64,000 nucleotides of DNA from positions 31,410,530 to 31,474,529 of the forward strand of contig OY757939.1 in the NCBI GenBank assembly GCA_963585895.1, given 5' to 3'. Below the pieces are notes generated by a model. It searched no databases, had not been told where the DNA came from, and saw only the letters and a program-made list of their open reading frames with translations. Position numbers and translations under genes: made by a program. This stretch comes from Sepioteuthis lessoniana. Lineage: Eukaryota > Mollusca > Cephalopoda > Myopsida > Loliginidae. Below are positions 1-11,849 of this stretch, piece by piece. The first letter of the stretch is position 1, and each line of letters starts with the position of its first letter.

Positions 1-39
1 TCCAAAATCTTTTTAAACATTATCCCAAGCAGATCTAGT

Positions 40-200
40 TGATCCACAAATGGGACCCTAATAAGTACTACCATTCTTGGTCAGAGTTGACTTGGGAGTA
101 ATGGCAACAAAGGTGTGACTCCACACTCCCCAGAGCTCCAGAACTGGAGCCTCACCATTAGATGCAGTTTAGCATCATACCCAACAACAGACACCTTAAA
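40..200 (-). repeat. Rep-350 copy, partial
   Basis: Reverse-oriented piece of the Rep-350 retroposon described at 10009-10359. It matches the central part of that family (the stretch reading 'gggaccctaa' through 'gagcctcacc'). The 200-557 stretch that follows is AT-rich and holds nothing recognisable. Confidence 0.7.
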
Positions 201-557
201 TTGTATACAGTACCTGCTGTTACTGAGTATCCCATACTTCCTTTGTGCCAATTTATACTTCCAATATACACATCAAATGTAGGACTTTTTATGGCAGATA
301 TTATTTTATGAAACATCGTCAGCTAAATGCTTTCAAAACAATAAGTAGCTGTTAACCTTTAGAACATGAGTGGCTGGTATTTGTGCCACTCTCTAGAGGT
401 ACATATACCAGATAGCCTGAATTCCAACCAGGAAATTCCTAATTTTATACCATTATTGACTATAAAATACTGTAATTTTATATGTAATTTAATTCTATTC
501 TTTTTAAATATTTTAAACTGCCTATAAAATATAATCTGTTATTTAACAGACTAAGTA

Positions 558-1171
558 TTAGATTGTTCAGAAAATAATGTCCAATTTTAGAATAAGCTTA
601 TATTCCTGAATTAGTGAATTTAAACAGTGTTTGAATCGGTCAAAATTTGATCCCTAAATATCAATGTATTTCTGCCATCAAATAATAAGGTTATTTATGC
701 CTGTACAATAAATCTCAAAGTTTTGATGCCAAGAAATCTTTAAATGCTGTTTCTACTACTCCTTTGGAACAAAATGTTTTTTGGCCTAAAAAAGTGTCCA
801 GATGCTTAAAAAAAAATGGTAGAGAGATCAGGAGAATATGATGGATGTGGCAAAGTCTTATATCCCAAGTGATTTAGCTTCTGCAATGTCATCCTGGCAA
901 CATGTGACTGAGGATTGTCATGAAACAAAATTATGACCAAGCTTGAATTCATACAAAAAAGTAAATGCATTACTTCTTTTTTCATGTTCATGACTAGAGA
1001 CATATAACTTTCAAAAGTAAATTCTGAAAGAAGTAATAAAAAATTAGCAAAGAGGACAATTTAATAATTAGGAATGGGAATTTATTTATTCAACTTTTAT
1101 TAAAATATTATGTTAGAATAGAATTTAAATAGTTTATACTAAAAACAGACACTATTTTCTGAACAAAACAA
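558..1171 (-). mobile_element. mariner-type transposon, internally deleted, with inverted repeats
   Basis: A 614-bp derivative of a mariner DNA transposon. The ends are inverted repeats of about 33 bp: the plus-strand end at 558-590 and the reverse complement of 1139-1171 match at most positions, including TTGTTCAGAAAATA. Both ends are flanked by TA (556-557 and 1172-1173), the mariner target duplication. Inside, read on the minus strand from 1003, is the C-terminal part of a transposase: residues FHDNPQSHVARMTLQKL hold the second catalytic aspartate, then LGYKTLPHPSYSPDL follows, and HFFKHLDTFLGQKTF continues after a stop near 803-805. The third aspartate of the DD34D triad, expected just after SPDLS, is not preserved. 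A whole element would be about 1.3 kb, so the N-terminal half is gone. It is dead but the ends are intact enough to have been mobilised in trans. Confidence 0.85.
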
Positions 1172-1173
1172 TA

Positions 1174-1521
1174 ATAGGAATTTCTAAATAACTGATTACA
1201 ATATTCTAAATTGTCAGGGTGGGAATGGCTCAAGACACAGGAGACCCAGGGTTCTAATAGTTAACAAAAGGAAATATGATTACCAGGGGTTAAGGATCTG
1301 GGTTAAAGTTTTTTTAAAAATAATCAACTTTCTAAAATTACAAAATATAAGTATAAATATTTTTTTTAGATAGGTTCAAAGTATAATCATAAACAATAAA
1401 AAAATTCAAAAACAAAAATAACTATAAAGCAAACTGCTAACCTGCAATAAATGTCCATTTAAAAAAAAATTTGGTTTATTAAAGAAAAAATTCAAACTGT
1501 TATCATTATGAAAAAATTAAA
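1174..1521. other. AT-rich spacer, nothing recognised
   Basis: Low-complexity A/T-rich sequence. No coding pattern or repeat boundary is visible. Confidence 0.6.
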
Positions 1522-1890
1522 CATGAGGATCTGAGTTCAAATCCTGGATAAGGTTGTTTATATTTCACATAGCACTAATACTCCTGAGTAAGATATGAAT
1601 TCTTCTGTTCTCCTCCCAGCTATAAGCAGACTGGGCTCTTTAATTTTAGTGTGGCAACCAATCTAAAAGAAGAAAAACTCTGAATTCAAACCAGCTGTAC
1701 TTCACTTAAAAATTCACCTAGTGTCACATCCTACTTATAGCAGAGGGATTGGGTGTATACAGACTGAACTCTTTAGCCTTAATATGGCAACCAGTCTAGG
1801 AGAAGAAAAACTGAATTCAAACCTGTTAAACTCTGCTTAAAAATTCACCTTGTGTCACATCCTGCTTGTGCAGAGAGGTTGGATAAATAT
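1522..1890 (+). repeat. SINE-B, one copy plus a second partial copy
   Basis: A tRNA-like promoter remnant (B-box-like GAGTTCAAATCCTGG near 1533-1547) heads a body that recurs at 39524, 43830, 51950 and, reversed, 63500. Body landmarks are CTCCTCCCAGCTATA, GGCAACCAATCTA and CTGAATTCAAACC. From about 1761 the second half of the body is repeated as a partial tandem copy. The family is a short tRNA-derived retroposon by structure. No RNA gene function is implied. Confidence 0.6.
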
Positions 1891-1944
1891 ATACTTTATG
1901 GGTATTAGATATTGGATTTTAAGGAAACTTAAACTATGTACAGT

Positions 1945-2330
1945 AAGGTCTTGGGGGCATGGCATGATGGTTAACAAGATAGTCTTGCTAATCAATTACT
2001 CTTTTATAGTGAATTTAATTCTCACAAGGTGCCAAATACTTGTGGCCTTGTACCAAATGTAAGCTTCAAACACCTCTTTGTGATGTAATGATTAGCAAGC
2101 AAGACAAAGAGAAAACCAAGGCTATTGGGTCCAATCTTTATTAGGTGCACCATACTTCTCATCTTGTGTCACACAGAGTAAATTAAAGCATCTTGAGTTG
2201 TGTCATGGTTAACAAACCAGACAGATATACTGAGTTTGATTTTTACTCGATGCTCTATACTTCTGGCCTTGGACCAAACTAACCAATGTTTAAATGAATT
2301 TTGGGATAAGTTTATTTGCTGTGCTAGCAA
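1945..2330 (+). repeat. SINE-C, three successive partial copies
   Basis: Three diverged units of about 100-130 bp in a row (starting near 1960, 2085 and 2205). Each reads roughly 'ATGGTTAACAA', a thymine-rich B-box-like segment, then 'GCTCCATACTTCTGGCCTT' and 'CACCAAA'. The same unit occurs reversed at 4950-5075 and 46150-46230 and forward at 54835-54945. It looks like the tRNA-like head of a retroposon. The copies are too decayed to be genes. Confidence 0.5.
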
Positions 2331-2589
2331 ACCAGGATTTTAGAACCTTTTTTTTTTTTAATTGATTATTATTTATTTGTTATGCCTCCTTGGGCATCTT
2401 TATTTTTTACTATGTTCTTACATTAACCTTTAAAAAATAAATAAATGAAAAAAAAAAAGAAGATCTTTGCACAGAACTTATACACTATTAATGCAATATC
2501 TATATATGAATCAAATTCTGCTGAATTATTGATTGTCATTTTCTTTTCTCATCCTAAAATTTTGTCAGTAGAGTTTAGAATACCCTGAC

Positions 2590-2960
2590 AGTGTCCCTTG
2601 TAAAAGGGTTAGACAACCACCCACACACAAAATAAAAGATGTCTCTTGAGATGGCACTAAACCATATCTGACGTTAAGACTCCAGTTCAGATCTGAAGAG
2701 TGTGCAGTACCCTTTCATTGCCATCATTCCCAGGTTCACTCTTACCCGAAGTGATAGTACCTGTTAGAGTCACATTTATGAGTAAAATAAATCTGTTTGA
2801 AAATTATTCATATTCGATCGAACCGAGTGTAAATAAAAAAATTCTTAAAAAACAACTACACAAAAAATGTAAATATGAACGTACAATCAACGCGATTACC
2901 TAACTTATTGGCATAAAATAACCCTAAAAGGGTTGATATGCCATTAAAATCAATCAATTT
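2590..2960 (+). repeat. Rep-350 copy with AATC tail
   Basis: Forward copy running from the 5' GGTAAGAC-like region to the conserved end GGTTGATATGCCATTAAA followed by a short AATC-repeat tail (2949-2960). It belongs to the tail subtype also seen at 54440 and 56500. The 250 bp before it (2335-2590) is T/A-rich with nothing recognised. Confidence 0.7.
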
Positions 2961-2972
2961 CTGACTCTAAAG

Positions 2973-2976
<4 letters not shown>

Positions 2977-3048
<72 letters not shown>
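2977..3048 (+). repeat. (TG)n microsatellite
   Basis: About 35 uninterrupted TG units. Confidence 0.98.
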
Positions 3049-3050
<2 letters not shown>

Positions 3051-3889
3051 GTTATCATAAAACTGTCCCGTGAAAATGAATTTTTTTTAATTCTGTATGC
3101 TCAGAAGTGAGTGTTGTCATTTGTCACAACACGCCTCTTATTAACAAAAAGATGTTAACGAAGACACCATGTAATTTCATTGTAAAATGAATGTTCCTGT
3201 ATTTTTACAAGGGATGACCATCACCAACCGACTACGTTATTAGAATGAAAACAAAACGAAAAATTGAAAGGTAGCAAAATAAATAAATAAACCAAGTAAC
3301 ATACGGCACTATGATCACATGACCTAAAATTCTCCACCCACGTGAATAATAAGAACAAAATACAAATATTAAATCAAAAACGGCACCTGCTGAAAATTAG
3401 CTTTATCCTTGTTATAAGGGTTTAAAAATAGGTAAAATATAATTTCTAACTTTTAAACGTTAAATAAATATATTTATTTATTATTCTTTAACTGTATCCA
3501 TTATTTTGGTTTTTAAGTTAACTTTACACTCGAAAATATACTAAATGCGATGATGGAATGTAAAAAAAATTAACTAAATTAAAAAACAGTACGATTTTTT
3601 AAAAAGTAAGGATACAAATGGTGATTATTAATGATTATTTTTTATTCGACAAAAATTTGAGTAATTAACACCTGTTTAATTCTTTTTAATATCCAGTCAT
3701 AAAATACGAATTAACTACTTTTTCCTCTATCAAAACAAAAAAGGTCTCTTGTTGTGAGTTGTAATCGGTTAAAAAAAGAAAGAAAAGAAGATATCAAAAA
3801 AATAACATTTTTTTCAGTCATACTATAATGATCCAGCAGCTGTCAAAAATAATAAATAAATAAATTTAAAAAAAAACTTAACAAGTATA

Positions 3890-3891
<2 letters not shown>
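3049..3891. other. AT-rich spacer, nothing recognised
   Basis: A/T-rich sequence with no repeat family or coding signal that I can place. Confidence 0.6.

Positions 3892-3945
<54 letters not shown>
3892..3945 (+). repeat. (TC)n microsatellite
   Basis: An uninterrupted run of about 27 TC units. Confidence 0.98.
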
Positions 3946-3949
<4 letters not shown>

Positions 3950-4589
3950 CTTTTCTATATATTTCCCTTTGCTCTACGCAGTAGATAGGATAAGAAATAA
4001 AACAGTTTTGAAAATCATATCGACGTGTTTTGCAAATGGTCTAACGTCATAAGAATGCAAATGAATTCATGAATTATTTCCAATGAATAAAGAACAGTTT
4101 TAGATTAGTTCTTTTCCGATAGTGTGGTCCCTTCTGGAATGTTTGGAATTTTCGGTGACGTACTAAATAGCCACTACGCTGGTATAATTGGGGGAAAAAG
4201 TCGATGAAACAAATCGAATAATGTAAATGCAGTTCATTTATAAATAATGGATAACAAATGATTTAATTTAGCAAAGACTTCACATTCTAAAAAGGAACTT
4301 CACTATCCGAAAAGCATAATTCTTCGTAAAAATAAAAAATTAATAAAAATTCTAAATAAGAATTGAAAAAAAAATCTACTTTCCGGATCAAAACATTGTA
4401 ATATTTAGTAAAACAAAGTTATTTGTAACTTGAACAAATTTTAATTTTTACAAAATTTTACATCGATCTGCGAAATATTCCCAGGAAGGTAGTCGAAACA
4501 TCTATAGTTGGGGTCTTCTTGTAGCAGTTGTCCATGATAAGTCAAGAAGGAAACTAAATCGGGGAGAATTAGAATATGCTAACTGAATC
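3946..4589. other. AT-rich spacer, nothing recognised
   Basis: No family or coding pattern recognised. Confidence 0.55.
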
Positions 4590-4740
4590 TCCAGCAGTTC
4601 TGGAGATCTGTTAAAATGTAGAGTACCCCTTCGTTGTCATCAGATGTCGTGTCATGCCCAGGACATCCCTTTTTTGAGAGGAGAGGTCTTACCTCTATGC
4701 AGTCGACGTATTCTGTGCCTCGCCGACAGGGTGCAACAAC
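4590..4740 (-). repeat. Rep-350 copy, decayed
   Basis: Reversed 5' half of the family: GAGATCTGTTAAAATGTAG, GTGTCATGCCCAGGACA and the terminal CGACAGGGTGCA are recognisable. Confidence 0.55.
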
Positions 4741-4949
4741 ACACAATTTGGGGAACTTAAAAGGAACTGCTCCTTTTTTTAAAAAAATGAAGGGAGGAAA
4801 TACATAAAAAAATAAATCTAATAAGTTTTTATAACATGTATTTTTTATATATTTATTTCTTTTCTAATTTTTTTTTTTTTTTTGATCACTGAAATAACGG
4901 AAATATTAGTTGTGATATCTTGTATAAGTGCGATATTTATTTAGTTATT

Positions 4950-5075
4950 TACTAAGCTTAACTTAGTTGTGGGACAAGGCCAGGAGTATGAGGCACCCAG
5001 TGAGAATCGAACTTACAAACAATGGTGTGCTAATCTAGTTTGCTAACCATTAGATTACATCAGGTACCCAAACAC
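4950..5075 (-). repeat. SINE-C copy
   Basis: Reverse orientation. It contains ACAAGGCCAGGAGTATGAGG and a B-box-like AGAATCGAACTTAC, the best-preserved tRNA-like promoter of this family in the window. Confidence 0.6.
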
Positions 5076-5079
5076 CATA

Positions 5080-5569
5080 TTTATTTTATTTTTAACCTGG
5101 TAAAATCTATCCAATGTTTGTAAAATATTTTTATTCATTTTTTTTTTCTTTATTATCCTATCTTTTTCGTTGTCCTGGCTTCGGGTGGGGGGAGTCAATC
5201 AATCAATGAACTAAATAAGAGATCGTGTTCAGTCACAAATGCGTATCGAATGTTGAAATTCACCATTATGTGGTTGAAAGGTAAATTTTAGCATCCTCCA
5301 ATGCCCGAACGTTGGGATTTATTTACCAGGTGTTACTACTCTAGTGGCCATTGGTTAGTTCCGGACTATCCCTGACACTCTCAAGAATCTGCATGATTTA
5401 ACGTTCAGCGCAAAAGTAGACCCCACAAAATAAAATTATTGTTGCAAATTGCACTAAAATTTACTTTATCGCTAAGCCAATGCATTGCTCTAGAAATCTC
5501 GGTATGATATGCCATTTTTTATGACTAACAGTTTGAAGTACAATGCAAACAGCAAACATATTAATTGGT
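5080..5569. other. Unassigned stretch
   Basis: Mixed-composition sequence including a segment near 5280-5420 that is less AT-rich than its surroundings. I recognise no family. Confidence 0.45.
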
Positions 5570-6150
5570 TGGTGTTAACGACATGTCAACACGTTTAGGG
5601 TTATTTTATACCAAGAGATATCCATTATAGATTAATATTTTTGTGTAGTTGTTTAAGAGTTTTTTTGTACACAGTTATATGATATCACGTATTTCTCTCT
5701 AATAGAAATAATTTGCACACAGTTGTATGGTTTCAAATATTCCTATCTAATACTAAAAATTTAAATTTTTAAGTAATTATTTCTATTTAATAGTAGTCAT
5801 TTGTTTGTATAGAGTTATATAACTAAATAATTCTTAGTAAACATTTACAGCTTCAAGTAAACTTACACAGTTATATGGTTTCAAGTATGCCTATTTAATA
5901 CGAGAAAATATTCAAACATCTGACCCATAGATGGAACCCTAACAGGTACTACCACTTCGGGTCAGAATGGACTTGGGAGTAATGGCAATCGAAAGGTACT
6001 TCACACTTCTCAGAGCTCCAGAACTAGAACCTCACGACTAGATGCAATTTAGTGAAACTCAGGACGTCGATTGGACGGAGTTCTTGCCTCTCTGCAGGGG
6101 ATACAGTCAGCGTATTCTAAGCCCCACCGACAAGGTTGCATAATGAACAA
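5570..6150 (-). repeat. Rep-350 copy, extended
   Basis: A long reversed copy. The 3' part (5580-5930) contains several tandem repeats of the 'GTTATATGGTTTCAAGTATTCCTA' type tail unit, and the 5' part ends near GCCCCACCGACAAGGTTGC (6122-6140). The tail region is expanded relative to the 351-bp copy at 10009. Confidence 0.65.
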
Positions 6151-6224
6151 TATTAATTTAATTTTTTAAATGAGTCTAAAAGTATTCAATATCAAAATAG
6201 ATAGATTAAAAGTATTGACTCCTC

Positions 6225-6660
6225 CCTCATCCAGTGGTGAGGCTCCAGTTCCGGGGAATGTAGAGAACCTTTTCATTAGAATTATTCCCAGCTCCACTCT
6301 GAGACTCGTGCCCGACCTCCCCTTCTAAAACCCCACTATGAAAAAAACCTTGTGTCAAATCCTGTCTGGTGGGAGGCAGAGATAAATCATTCCATCTATA
6401 GGTCAAATAGATCCGTTTTGAAAATGATCTGTTTTAAATGGTACAAACAAATGATTATTGATAAATGGAAATAGTAACTTAAAAGCATATAATTGTTTAT
6501 GAATTATTAATCTTATTATTTTAGCTCTGGGGAGTGTGGAGTACCCTTTCATTGCCATTACTCCCAGGTCCACTCGGAACCGTAATGGTACCTGTTAGGC
6601 TCCTATCTATGGGTCGAAAACATCAGTTTGAAAAATTTCACGTATTAAATAGGAAAACTT
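6225..6660 (+). repeat. Rep-350 pieces, rearranged
   Basis: Two forward pieces (6225-6310 and 6525-6670) sharing GTACCCTTTCATTGCCATTA and CCTATCTATGGGTC with the family, separated by unrelated or rearranged sequence. Confidence 0.55.
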
Positions 6661-9040
6661 GAAACCATATAGCAAAAAAACTGCGAAGAAAATTATTGCA
6701 ATGGAACGTTGATAATAGAAATTAATCAAATTTTGGCATTTGATATGATATACCGTAAAACAAATAAAACCAAGAAACTATAATTCATAAAGATAAACAA
6801 GTAACACATTTTAAATGTGCTTCTAAAATCCAACTACAAACGTAGTAGTGTCTCAATTTACAATGACACCTGTTTGTTGATGATAGCGATTCATTTAAAT
6901 TTTACAACAAAAAAAAATGGATTAGCTTCTTATTATTAGATCAAAAATGGGTTAAGTCGAATCATCTAAATTCCTACACTGAAAATAATCGATGTTCCTT
7001 AAAAAGAGCAGGTGAATCTGACGAAGACAATAAACAATAACTTTCTTTTCTTTTCTTTTTTTTTTAATGAAAAAAAGAAAAAGAAAAAAAGACGTCATTT
7101 AAAAAATATTGTTATTGTTGTATTAACATTACTCATAAAAAAGACAAAAAACAGGTAGGTATTATTTTTAATTGTAAATGATCTTTTTTATCTTGCTTTT
7201 CTGCATTATTATTGCTTATAATCACTAAAAAAATAATAATATGGAAACATTATTCTGAATTAATTTATCAACCTATTCTTATCAATCGATACTAAAACAT
7301 TTTTCTCGTTTCTTTTTCGAGAAGGAAAAAAAACAAATATGATAGTGTTTGCCTTTAAGAATCTGTAACCGATCAATTCCCTACTATAGCAACTTACATC
7401 GGGAAATATATCACAGCAGCTAAATTTATAATCTTTAGAAAATCTTGAACATCAAAATTAACATTAAAAACAAGAGAAAATGACAATCCCCTTCTTGTTT
7501 CTGTCTATCCAAGCAGACATTGTAACACTGTTGTGTAGTAAAAATTACTACAGTTCGATCCCCCATTTTGTAACCATTTCAAACTATCTCGTAGAGTCCA
7601 ATCGTCTGCCTGTCTGTAAACAGGTATATATACAACATATATACAACATGGCATTTTCGGACAATATTATGCTATTAGAGTTTGATGTCAACTACATTAG
7701 ATACTTCAAATTAAATTCTTCAAGTTATATAGTAAGAAAAATAAGACTTACGGGATCAATTTCAGCCTTTTAAAACTCTACCAGCATCCTCAATCCGAAC
7801 AAAGGGGAGATAACTGAGATTTGCTTAAAGTGGAGAGTTCAAATAATAGCGGTACACTATCTCAAAGAAGGTTCTTTTTTATTATCTATTTGTTGTTGTT
7901 TTTGGTTTTTAATAAACAAACTTGATGTTTATTATATACTTTAAACTTGATTGAAATTCAAACCCAAGTATCCTTCAAAATTTAAATCAGATCAACACCA
8001 GAACATTTTAAGTGACGTTCGTATGGACTAAAGGAACGCCCGCTATATACCACCTGATGATGTTAGTAGACTACACTGATTACACAGAACAACACAAAGA
8101 TGGGAGCAGGGGCAAAAAAAATACGGTTTTTTTTTTTAATTAATTTTTTTAGATTTAAGTTCACATTTTTTTTTTTAATTCTCCTAATATTATTTTTATG
8201 CGTCGTCGCATAAAAATAAAGTTTTTTTTGTTTGTTGTTTTTTTTTAATTTAAACACACAAATGCATAAACATTAAACTAGAATCATTATTGATGCAATA
8301 AGTGAATATAACATGATGTTGACGAGATAAATTCCAATAATTGGCAATTAATTATTGTTCCTTTTATTCAGTTAAAAATGAATCCTGTTTATTCTTATTA
8401 CTACCTAACGGGCATAAAAGACTTGCAAAAGAGTTTGTTTTACGCGTATTTTTTTAATTAATTCAAATATGCTTTGCTTAGATTTTATAAGGCTTTCATG
8501 CATTTCTGTTTGATTTTTGCTTCGTTTTTGTTTTCGATTTTGTGTTTGTTTTCTTTTAGTTTTGGTTTTAATCGCTTCAAGTTGACCGGCATAAGGGAGG
8601 TAACTCTAGTTGAAAATCGTCTAAGAAATTAAAATTTTGATACAAAGTCCATTTGTAGTTTTTATTTTCCAATATTCAGACGTGTCTTAAATATTTTTAA
8701 AAAATGCATAATTGGATATCGTTTAAAATGTTCAACTAAGCAAAATAAAAAAATAAGAAGTGTTGATAAACGATAAGAGCGTTCAGATTAAATTTATTTT
8801 GAAATTTAAAAGTATAAACTGTATTCTTTCCTTTTCTAAATAATTAAAGAAATTCTTTTAGCTTGAAGGAATAAACGTCCCTCGTTGTTTAAAAAGTATT
8901 ATGCATTTATTTAAAAGTTCAAGATGATGTATTATTTTATATCGTTTTTATTTAGAAAATCTAGCTAGCCAAATATTACCAAAATTCTTACAGCATATCA
9001 TATATTAAAGCAATACATTTACAATTCTCTTTTAGTTTGA
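6661..9040. other. AT-rich region with no recognised gene
   Basis: About 2.4 kb of A/T-rich sequence. An open frame of 97 codons at 7480-7773 on the plus strand resembles nothing I know, has no splice context I would defend and is not called. Short GGGGAGATAACT (7804) and GGGAGGTAACT (8595) motifs occur, similar to the start of several LTRs in the window. No full element boundary is visible. Confidence 0.5.
8190..8219. repeat. Short perfect hairpin
   Basis: A 13-bp perfect stem (TTATTTTTATGCG with its complement) around a 4-base loop TCGT. It is isolated and its role is unknown. Confidence 0.8.
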
Positions 9041-9044
9041 TTTA

Positions 9045-9375
9045 GTTTTATGGCATATCAACCATTGTAGGTTATTTAATGCCAAATCCACTTTTATAAA
9101 TATAAACAGTTCTATTTCAAACAATTTAGTTTAACATAAGTACAGTGTTTGGTTCTATTTTACCCATAGATAAGACCCTATCAAGTGTTACCACTCCGGG
9201 CCAGAGTTGATCTGGGAGTGATAGTAATAAAGAGGTACTCTGCATTTCCCAAAACATTACTGGAGCCTCACCATCGGATTGTTTAGTATCATATCTAGGA
9301 CACTTATTTAGGGGATCTTACCTCTCTGCAGAGAAGCAGTCAGTGTATTCTACAGCCCCTTCTGACTGGGCAATA
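9045..9375 (-). repeat. Rep-350 copy, near complete
   Basis: Reversed copy from TATGGCATATCAACCATTG (9049) to GCCCCTTCTGACTGGGCAA (9355-9373), so both conserved ends of the family are present. Confidence 0.75.
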
Positions 9376-9479
9376 AAATTCTCTAACATAGAGAATAAAG
9401 CAATTTCCAATGCAATTTGTAACTGAGTGATAATTTTATGGCCTGTCAATTCATGCTGAATATAATTTTTAATCATCAA

Positions 9480-10690
9480 AATTCTCAACATAATACAGAT
9501 AGTAATGAAATGCTATTTCGAATCCTTCATTCCTTCCCAAATAGAAGCATCAATAGACAGCTGTTAACTATGAAATTTTAATTAAAATCTTTCACCCCTT
9601 TCTAAATAAAAATATAATTATCATCATGGACAACATTTAACTAGGAAATGCTAATTAGAATCCTTCACTCCTTCCTAAATAGAAGCCTTAATATCATCAT
9701 GGACAACTTCTAGTGATTTAATGCTAATTAGAATAATTCATTTCTTCCTCAATAAAAACCTCCATATCATCAGAGACATCTTTTAGCATCATGAAATGCT
9801 AATTAGAATTCTTTACTTTTTCCTTAATAGAAGCCTTGATATCATCATGGACAGCTTTTAACTATTTAATGCTAATTAAAATCCTTCACTTCTTCCTAAA
9901 TAAAAACCTCCATATCATCATAGACATCTTTTAATCATAAAATGTTAATTAGAATTCTTCACTCTTTCCTAAATAGAAGTATTAATATCATCAAAAACAG
10001 CTTTTAACAAACCCAGTTTGCTGAAGCTGTAATATACACCAACTGCACCTCTGCCTAGAGGTAAGACCCCTCCTCCCAACAAGTGTCTTGGATATGACAC
10101 TAACCCCATCCGATGGTGAAACTTCAATCCTGGAGTTCTGAGGAATGTAGAGTAAATAGAATTATTCATACTCAATAGTAATACTCAAAATCATTTATGT
10201 GCAAACAAATGTGCTGTCTTGTTTAAAATGTTACCTACAAATTATTCATTTACAAATCATGTATATTTAATATATATGTATATATTCGGCATTGAATAGC
10301 CCATAAGGTTTGAAATGTCATAAAACCAACCAAACAACCAACTAACCAAACAAGCAACTAACAGCTTTTAACTATCAAATGCTAATTAGAATCCTTTACT
10401 CCTTCCTAAATAGGAGCCTTAATATCATTATGGACAGCTTTTAACTATTAAATTTGAATTAGAATTTTTCACTCCTTCCTAAATAGAAGTATCATTATCA
10501 TCATGGACAACATTTAACTATGAAATTCTAATAAGAATCCTTCACTCCTCCCTAAATATCATCATGGACAGCTGTTAACTTTAAATGCTGATTAGAATCC
10601 TTCCCTTCTTCATAAATAGGAATATCAATATCATCATGGACAGCTTTTAACAATAAAATGTTAACATAAATCCTTCCTAAATAGAAACCA
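9480..10690. repeat. 73-bp minisatellite array, split by a retroposon
   Basis: Diverged tandem units of about 73 bp; start-to-start spacing read from the TCATCATGGACA motif is 73, 73, 75 and 73 bp. Each unit reads roughly 'TCATCATGGACAGC', 'TTTTAACTAT', 'AAATGCTAATTAGAATCCTT', 'CACTCCTTCCTAAATAGAAG'. About seven units lie before 10008 and about five after 10372. The Rep-350 copy at 10009-10359 interrupts the array. Confidence 0.9.
10009..10359 (+). repeat. Rep-350 retroposon, reference copy with target duplication
   Basis: A 351-bp insertion bounded by a 13-bp direct repeat AACAGCTTTTAAC (9996-10008 and 10360-10372) inside the minisatellite array, which defines the ends of this family. The 5' end reads like 'CCCAGTTTGCTGAAGCTGTA' and contains a conserved CACCTCTGCCTAGAGG block. 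The middle carries GGATATGACACTAA and GGAATGTAGAGTA. The 3' end is GAAATGTCATAAAACC followed by a CAAC/CAAAC-type tail. The duplication and simple tail fit LINE-driven retroposition. No tRNA-like A and B boxes are evident at the 5' end. At least a dozen copies lie in the window. Confidence 0.85.
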
Positions 10691-11640
10691 ATGGTGGATA
10701 AATGGAGCTCTGCTTAAAAAATTAATAAAGATATAACTGTTATGAGGAAAATATTTGATTATTTGCACTTACTCATTGAGTTCAATATCAGAGAATCACA
10801 TCTTTGTTGCTATAGAAACCAGAATCAAGTATAGTTAGATAACGACAGTGAGTACCAAATATCAATTTTCTTTCCAAGCAGAAGCAGCAACCAAGATATG
10901 ACATACAGCAAACCACATTCGGGTCTTAGAGCAAAAGGATGGAATCATGGAAACAAATTGTCTCTCTGGCCGTCAAGAACCAACCATGTCACACACTGGG
11001 ATCAGTTGCTTAAGACTTACCATGTGGTCTTTGACATTAAGGCACCTGACACCAAACTGAAACTCTCTTTCTTCAGAGTAGGACATTTTTCTAGGACAGA
11101 TTGTCTGACTCATTTCTATTATCTGAGCTTCACTCCTAAACATAATGCATGTTATAATTTTTTGATTATGCAGTGTATTAGTTATTAAGAAAGAAGACTT
11201 GAATATCTCCACTGCTACAGCATTTACTGCTTATCAAATAGACAACAGAAATAACCATATTCTCTGAGACGTGTTTCTTAGCAGTCTATGCAGCTACAGT
11301 CTAATCTTTGTTATGTAGCTGAAGCATGAATTAAATTTCAAGCACACACACACACACACACATATATGTATATGGATGTTGAAATTTTTTAGCGTCATTT
11401 TTGCTAAGAAAGGTGATATTTTATAAAACCTGGATATTTGTAAAATTGTATCATCATTATAGAGCAGGCTGCATTCAATCACAACAGAGATAAACATAGA
11501 ATAATCAAAGCCTACTCTATATCTTCCTTTAATACAATTCAACAAATAACTGGGTTTTATAAAATATCATATATACATATATATAAAAGGAGATAGAATG
11601 CAAAAAATTAGCATAAAAAATGCTCAGTGATATTGCAGTA
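10691..11640. other. Unassigned region
   Basis: Contains overlapping short open frames on both strands (10898-11188 plus, 10973-11212 minus) without homology I recognise. A (CA)n run lies at 11342-11361 and short (TA)n tracts near 11568-11584. Nothing here supports a gene call. Confidence 0.45.
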
Positions 11641-11664
11641 AAGTGGACTTGGAACCCAAAATAT

Positions 11665-11822
11665 CAAAATTACATTCTTGTTGAGTCTGTTACTCAAAGT
11701 GGAACGCACAATTGTCAAAATTACGTTCTTGTTAAGTCTGCTACTCAAAGTGGAACGCACAATTGTCAAAATTACGTTCTTGTTGAGTCTGCTACTCAAA
11801 GTGGAACGCACAGTCATCAAAA
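11665..11822 (+). repeat. 51-bp minisatellite, three units
   Basis: Three near-identical 51-bp units, each containing CAAAATTACGTTCTTGTTGA, GTCTGCTACTCAAAG and TGGAACGCACA. Because 51 is divisible by three the array is open in several frames, which produces spurious repetitive peptides. Confidence 0.95.
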
Positions 11823-11849
11823 TCATTAGAAAGAGATATATAAGGTTTT

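Noticed and set aside
7480-7773. 97-codon open frame
   Set aside because: No recognisable family, no supporting splice or promoter context, and AT-rich surroundings in which such a frame can occur by chance.
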